Of a DNA stretch of 38,206 bases, positions 34,546 to 38,206 are shown piece by piece. Below the pieces are notes generated by a model. That model searched no databases, was not told the origin of the DNA, and worked only from the letters and a program-made list of their open reading frames with translations. Source of the stretch: an uncultured bacterium (GTDB taxonomy: Bacteria; Cyanobacteriota; Vampirovibrionia; Gastranaerophilales; Gastranaerophilaceae); assembly GCA_949290355.1 (NCBI GenBank), contig CASERN010000010.1, forward strand, positions 1 to 38,206. Reading direction: 5' to 3'. Each line of letters begins with the position of its first letter. The stretch's first letter is position 1. The translations under genes were made by a program, and so were the position numbers.

Positions 34546-35007
34546 ATGAAAAATTTAACTTTATATACAATTTTATTTTTAATATTAATTTCAGGAGGTG
34601 TCGCAATGTCAAAGAATATTGAACAACCATTTAGTCAAGGAGATGTCAATCCATATAGTAAATATTTTACTGGTACAACTTATTTGAATATGTTATGTAC
34701 AAACGATTCTATGTGGAATTCTTCTATAGGTAATGTAACATTTGAACCAGAAGCAAGGACTAATTGGCATAAGCATTCAGGAGGTCAAATTCTTTTGGTA
34801 ACTTCAGGAGAAGGTCGATATCAAGAAAGGGGTAAATCTGTTAGAATTATAAAAAAAGGAGATGTCGTAAAAATTCCACCAGATGTAGAGCACTGGCATG
34901 GCGCAGGTAAGGAAGGTATGTTCTCTCATATCTCAATTGAACCGAATTTGCCAAATAATAAGACAACTTGGTTAGAACCAGTAACAGATGAAGAGTATAA
35001 CAAATAA
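34546..35007 (+). CDS. exported cupin-domain protein
   Basis: 153 residues with a hydrophobic N-terminal segment (MKNLTLYTILFLILISGGVA, signal peptide or anchor) and one cupin barrel (about 50-140). The metal ligands appear as NWHKHSGGQ (two His and Gln, the last in place of the usual Glu) and VEHWHG (His) in the second motif. The family (mandelonitrile-lyase-like or quercetinase-like small cupins) binds manganese or iron and is often coupled to CMD proteins, as here. AAAGGA lies eight bases before the ATG. A second, stronger AGGAGGTG lies six bases before the ATG at 34606 (Met21), allowing a version without the hydrophobic segment. A terminator ends the operon. Confidence 0.9.
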   Translation: MKNLTLYTILFLILISGGVAMSKNIEQPFSQGDVNPYSKYFTGTTYLNMLCTNDSMWNSSIGNVTFEPEARTNWHKHSGGQILLVTSGEGRYQERGKSVRIIKKGDVVKIPPDVEHWHGAGKEGMFSHISIEPNLPNNKTTWLEPVTDEEYNK

Positions 35008-35047
35008 AAATGTTCAATATTGTAATAAATTTTTAATTGATAATACC

Positions 35048-35091
35048 AAAAACAGGAATTTGTTTAGTTAATATAACAAATTCCTGTTTTT
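35048..35091 (+). terminator. intrinsic terminator of the flavoprotein-DXS-CMD-cupin operon
   Basis: A perfect 17-bp stem (35048-35064 with 35075-35091) ends in five T residues, with a ten-base AT loop. It begins 40 bases past the cupin stop codon. Confidence 0.9.
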
Positions 35092-35281
35092 AAAATAAAA
35101 TAGTAATTATACTATATTATTTCAAAATTGTGGTGGTCAAAGGTATAAGGTTAGAACCATTTTACTCTGATCCTTACTATGTACTACATGAAATAGAAAC
35201 TATGAATAACATAAAATGTTTTCATTATGCATAAAATCAGAATAATCTTTCGGTTATTATTTTTGTTCTATAATAACCTTA
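35092..35281. other. non-coding stretch before the nuclease gene
   Basis: 190 AT-rich bases with no ORF, tRNA or repeat recognised. A short hairpin (AATAATC-TTTC-GGTTATT, 35241-35258) with trailing T residues lies near the end, and TATAAT at 35269-35274 ends eight bases before the nuclease ATG, but no -35 is clear. Confidence 0.5.
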
Positions 35282-37222
35282 ATGAAAAAGATTTTGGCAA
35301 TTGCAATAATCCTGACAACAGTGTCAATTATACCTGTATCTGCATCAGTTGAATATAAGGTAATTAAAGTCATAGATGGCGATACCGTATATGTTGACTT
35401 TAATGATAACGGAATTGCAGAACAAGAAGAAAAAGTCCGCATAAATGGTATTGATACGTTTGAAACTAAACTCAATGACGGACTCAATTGGCAGATGAAG
35501 CTCTATAATCTTACTCAAGATGAAGCCTTAGGACTTGGGTATTATGGTAAAGAATTTGCTAAAAAAGAGCTGCTGAATAAACCTGTAAGAGCTGAATACA
35601 CAGCAGAAGAAAAATTTGATAAGAATAACAGACACCTGATGTCGCTTTACTATGATTGCAGGGGTAAATGTAATAAGGGTGATTGTGAAAATTATCATAC
35701 ATATTGCAAAAATTACGAACAAGAAGTGCTGAAAGCAGGACTTGCGACAATTTATACAAAATCTAACCTTGCAGATGAACTCAAACCATATCAAAATTCA
35801 GACAAAATAAAAGCTAATGCAAAAAAATCACATAAGCTTGATTTGGTTGTATTGAATAAGAAAAACGGCAAATACCACAAAACTTCTTGTAAATATGGTT
35901 GGTTAGCAGCTCAAAATGAAATTTTTGATGGAAATCAAGTTGAAAACTTTGAAAAAGCGTCCTGTTGTTTTGATGATGCACCATTGCCTCCTCAAAAAAT
36001 TAATTATTACGATTTTTCAGAAATGCAAGAAGGTGATATTAAAATATTTTTTGTTGATCCATTACGTTTTAAACGACCTCAAAATAATTCCGTAAATGAG
36101 CTTACAGCAAGTCTTTTATCATTAATAAACACTGCAAAAACATCAATAAATTTTGCTATTTATGGATTTTCAGGTGAAGATGATTTAATGGATGCATTAA
36201 TTAATGCTCAAAAAAGAGGAGTAATTGTACAAGGTATAACAGATAAAGATATTTATGATGTTAATATATACAAAGATACTTCAAAGTTGATTAACACGTT
36301 AAAAACTATTAAAACTGATTACTATGAGGATAAAAAAACTGAGAAAATAGAACGAGAAAAAATAGAGAAATACGGAAAAAGATTTAGCACTGATGATTTT
36401 GATATCAGAAGTATGATTATGCATGATAAATTTTTTGTGGTTGATAATTCTTATGTTTGGACAGGTTCTACCAATATTTCAGAAAACTGTATGACTTATA
36501 ATGCAAATAATTCAGTTTTAATAAAATCAAAAAAAGTAGCACATATTTATAACCAAGAATTCAACCAAATGTATAATGAGGGTAAATTCCATTTAAGTAA
36601 AAAATCAATTCCAAACAATGAAAATATAGTTCTAAATGATAAAACAAAAGTTTCAATATATTTTTCACCTCAAAATAAAGCTATAAATACTAAAATAGTC
36701 CCGCTAATTGATAATGCTAAAGTATCAATTTATACTCCTATATTTTATTTAACTCATAAAGATGTTATAAACAGTTTAATAAGAGCTAAAAAAAGAGGGG
36801 TAAAGGTTTTTGTTATTTTAGATGCGAATTCTGCACATAATCAGTTTTCAAGACATTGGGAATTAAGACATAACGGTATAAAAGTTAAAACAGAAAACTG
36901 GGGTGGAAAAATGCATATGAAGTCAGCAATTATTGATGATAAATATTTAATTATAGCTTCAATGAATTGGACTAATGCAGCAGAAAACAGAAATGATGAA
37001 AATACATTAATAATAGAAAATGAAGAGTTGGCAAAAGAATTAAAAAAAGAATTTTTCTATCTATGGGATTCTATTCCTAATAAATGGTTGAGAAAAGATC
37101 CAAAAGCGGAATCAAAAGATTCTATTGGGTCTTGTTATGATGGTGTTGATAATGATCACGATGGGGTTAAAGATATAGATGATATTGATTGCAAATGTAT
37201 AAAAAATTTTTTATTCCATTAA
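35282..37222 (+). CDS. secreted SNase-PLD fusion nuclease with calcium-binding-like loops
   Basis: 646 residues. Signal peptide 1-21 (ends PVSA). An SNase domain (about 24-165) has IDGDT (Asp34), Arg53, Asp58, Glu61 and Arg117, matching all catalytic and calcium residues of staphylococcal nuclease. A 12-residue EF-hand-like loop (39-50) is inserted between the first two. A small Cys/His module follows (KYHKTSC...SCC, 197-229). Then two phospholipase D HKD motifs appear: His381-x-Lys383-x4-Asp388 with GSTN, and His545-x-Lys547-x4-Asp552 with SMNWT. The C-terminus has CYDGVDNDHDGVKDIDDIDC, a calcium-loop type repeat. It would hydrolyse extracellular or periplasmic nucleic acids with two active sites. 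No Shine-Dalgarno; a TATAAT ends eight bases before the ATG. It overlaps the next gene tail-to-tail by 12 bases. Confidence 0.9.
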   Translation: MKKILAIAIILTTVSIIPVSASVEYKVIKVIDGDTVYVDFNDNGIAEQEEKVRINGIDTFETKLNDGLNWQMKLYNLTQDEALGLGYYGKEFAKKELLNKPVRAEYTAEEKFDKNNRHLMSLYYDCRGKCNKGDCENYHTYCKNYEQEVLKAGLATIYTKSNLADELKPYQNSDKIKANAKKSHKLDLVVLNKKNGKYHKTSCKYGWLAAQNEIFDGNQVENFEKASCCFDDAPLPPQKINYYDFSEMQEGDIKIFFVDPLRFKRPQNNSVNELTASLLSLINTAKTSINFAIYGFSGEDDLMDALINAQKRGVIVQGITDKDIYDVNIYKDTSKLINTLKTIKTDYYEDKKTEKIEREKIEKYGKRFSTDDFDIRSMIMHDKFFVVDNSYVWTGSTNISENCMTYNANNSVLIKSKKVAHIYNQEFNQMYNEGKFHLSKKSIPNNENIVLNDKTKVSIYFSPQNKAINTKIVPLIDNAKVSIYTPIFYLTHKDVINSLIRAKKRGVKVFVILDANSAHNQFSRHWELRHNGIKVKTENWGGKMHMKSAIIDDKYLIIASMNWTNAAENRNDENTLIIENEELAKELKKEFFYLWDSIPNKWLRKDPKAESKDSIGSCYDGVDNDHDGVKDIDDIDCKCIKNFLFH

Positions 37223-37999
37223 TTTAATTAAATTATTTCGTAATTCAATATTTTTATTATTTTTCTGTAAATATTTATTTTTAATTTCTTCGGTAATTTC
37301 AGGTTTCATCAATTCTTCTAAAGACATATCTTGGCACCAAGTAAAATTTTTACCTCCAATTTTCTCAAAATATAAAGCTTTTTCAAATAACTTAGGATGT
37401 CTTTCTAACAAGTTAATCCATTCAATCTTTTTTTGAAAAAAACAAAAATAACATCCTGAACGTGAACGCCACTCATAATATTCCGGAAAACCAATTCCGC
37501 TGTTTGTTAAAATATCAAAAACATCTTGTTTTATAAGTCCATGTTCTGCCAATGGATAATGAGTTTTTAAAACACTATTATTGGTTTCAATATTTTGTTT
37601 TTGATATTTTTCTATACGAGTTGGTTCATCTGAGCGAATTCCGACATATAGATGTATTTTTTGTGCATTGTATTCAGTAATTAATTTATTCATATATTTT
37701 CTGAATGGATTTGTTTTCATTCCCGTTGTGCACCAACGGTATCGAATCGATGGGATAAATTTATATATTTGATATAATTGTTCGAAACTAAATTCAGGTT
37801 TAATATATTTTATTTTTTTATCTAAGTACATTTCAATTTTATTTAAATAGTCATATGTTTCAGATAAATCACATTCTGTATCAAAAAACACAAGTTCTAA
37901 CTTTTCAAAGATTTCAGGCATATTTTCTTTCATAAAGAAAGCAAGTGCTGTTGAATCTTTTCCACCAGATAGAGATAAAATATGATATTCTTTTTCCAT
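37211..37999 (-). CDS. PAPS-reductase-family PP-loop protein
   Basis: 262 residues. The PP-loop SLSGGKDST (Ser11-Asp15) binds ATP or a nucleotide. FDTECDLSETYDYL, RYRWCTTGMKTNPFRKY and VGIRSDEPTR follow the pattern of phosphoadenosine-phosphosulfate-reductase-like proteins, including the DndC branch. SGCYFCFFQ gives a Cys-x2-Cys that could bind iron-sulfur with the Cys of RWCT. The Cys-containing ECGLH tail of true PAPS reductases is missing, so sulfate reduction is unlikely; nucleotide-dependent sulfur chemistry on nucleic acid is more plausible but unproven. AAGGAG precedes the ATG, and a promoter lies at 38055-38082. No other dnd or sulfur gene is in the window; the gene to the right is not seen. 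Confidence 0.85.
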   Translation of the reverse strand: MEKEYHILSLSGGKDSTALAFFMKENMPEIFEKLELVFFDTECDLSETYDYLNKIEMYLDKKIKYIKPEFSFEQLYQIYKFIPSIRYRWCTTGMKTNPFRKYMNKLITEYNAQKIHLYVGIRSDEPTRIEKYQKQNIETNNSVLKTHYPLAEHGLIKQDVFDILTNSGIGFPEYYEWRSRSGCYFCFFQKKIEWINLLERHPKLFEKALYFEKIGGKNFTWCQDMSLEELMKPEITEEIKNKYLQKNNKNIELRNNLIKLME

Positions 38000-38031
38000 T
38001 AGTTCTCCTTATAATAAGCTACACAAAAGCA

Positions 38032-38053
38032 CAGCAAAGCATCTGCTTCACTG
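38032..38053 (-). promoter_or_regulatory. hairpin in the leader of the PP-loop gene
   Basis: CAGTGAAGCA and TGCTTTGCTG pair over 10 bp (two G-T) around GA. It lies at the predicted 5' end of the message, about 33 bases above the start codon. It may stabilise the RNA; no riboswitch class fits. Confidence 0.35.
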
Positions 38054-38054
38054 T

Positions 38055-38082
38055 ACTATAAACTTTCAGTTACTCCTTGCAA
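38055..38082 (-). promoter_or_regulatory. promoter of the PP-loop gene
   Basis: Minus-strand TTGCAA (38077-38082), 16 bases, TATAGT (38055-38060). The start would be near 38048, giving a leader of about 49 bases. Beyond it, 38083-38206 is AT-rich with nothing recognised. Confidence 0.5.
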
Positions 38083-38206
38083 ACACATAAATCATCTGTG
38101 GATTAAAGCTTAACAAGAGGTATATTACCTTTTATATTATTTACTAATTTAAATAAAACTTATAAGATTTTAATAATTTTTTAATTTTTAAGCAAAAAAA
38201 TATTTA

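Noticed and set aside
35140-35200. GGTTAGAACC resembling a tRNA T-loop stem
   Set aside because: No acceptor, D or anticodon stems can be drawn around it.
1-38206. Alternative genetic code, CRISPR arrays, insertion sequences and prophage
   Set aside because: All conserved families read full length with standard stops, and no direct-repeat arrays, transposase motifs or phage genes were found.

Overview
The window is very AT-rich (coding and non-coding), densely packed and Gram-negative in character. It carries Kdo-pathway genes (kdsD, kdsC), undecaprenyl-diphosphate phosphatase, an EmrA/EmrB/outer-membrane-factor tripartite efflux set, an AsmA-type envelope protein and several proteins with signal peptides. 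It also has a type IV prepilin-like N-terminus of the 'AFTLAE' kind, an SmtB-like zinc sensor of cyanobacterial flavour, clostridial-type galactose enzymes and many unfamiliar membrane proteins with short Asn/Lys-rich leaders. The best inference is a gut Vampirovibrionia/Melainabacteria genome (Candidatus Gastranaerophilales). This is an inference from gene content, not from a marker gene. No rRNA, tRNA, IS element, phage or CRISPR array was recognised. The standard genetic code fits every gene.

Layout. 1-1000: end of a prepilin-like gene, an XRE regulator and panD. 1054-6398 (minus): a three-gene operon of two mutually related, unrecognised membrane proteins and an intracellular GH13 enzyme with a GlgE-like active-site region. 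6495-9191 (minus): kdsD-kdsC-queD-uppP envelope/queuosine operon. 9294-10614 (plus): a small protein followed by a membrane-anchored protein with a degenerate ADP-ribosyltransferase fold. 10693-12021: an ArsB/NhaD-type ion transporter. 12070-16634: marR-emrA-emrB diverging from a TolC-type outer membrane factor, with a clear palindrome between them. 16706-18120: an exported protein and an SplB-like radical SAM protein, both apparently leaderless. 18173-23428: a Leloir galactose cluster (galK-galT, sugar porter, galM). 23487-26454: an iron-sulfur flavoprotein, then a zinc/cadmium P-type ATPase and its SmtB-like repressor with mirror-image promoters and operators. 26457-31271: a WG-repeat lipoprotein, a large AsmA-like protein, a TspO lacking its first helix and an SGNH hydrolase. 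31378-35007: a four-gene operon (iron-sulfur flavoprotein, DXS-like TPP enzyme, exported double-CMD protein, exported cupin). 35282-37999: a secreted SNase-PLD fusion nuclease and a PAPS-reductase-like PP-loop protein.

System-level points. Six convergent gene pairs overlap or are separated by at most three bases. In two places the likely intrinsic terminator lies inside the coding sequence of the gene on the opposite strand. Several genes have a strong or extended -10 element ending seven bases before the ATG and no Shine-Dalgarno, which predicts leaderless mRNAs. The exported CMD and cupin genes each retain a strong ribosome binding site and ATG immediately after the signal peptide, as if secretion signals had been added in front of cytoplasmic genes. 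The most novel-looking items are the ART-fold protein with all three signature motifs altered, the paired membrane proteins with the GH13 enzyme, the SNase-PLD fusion, and the dual-start secreted enzymes.
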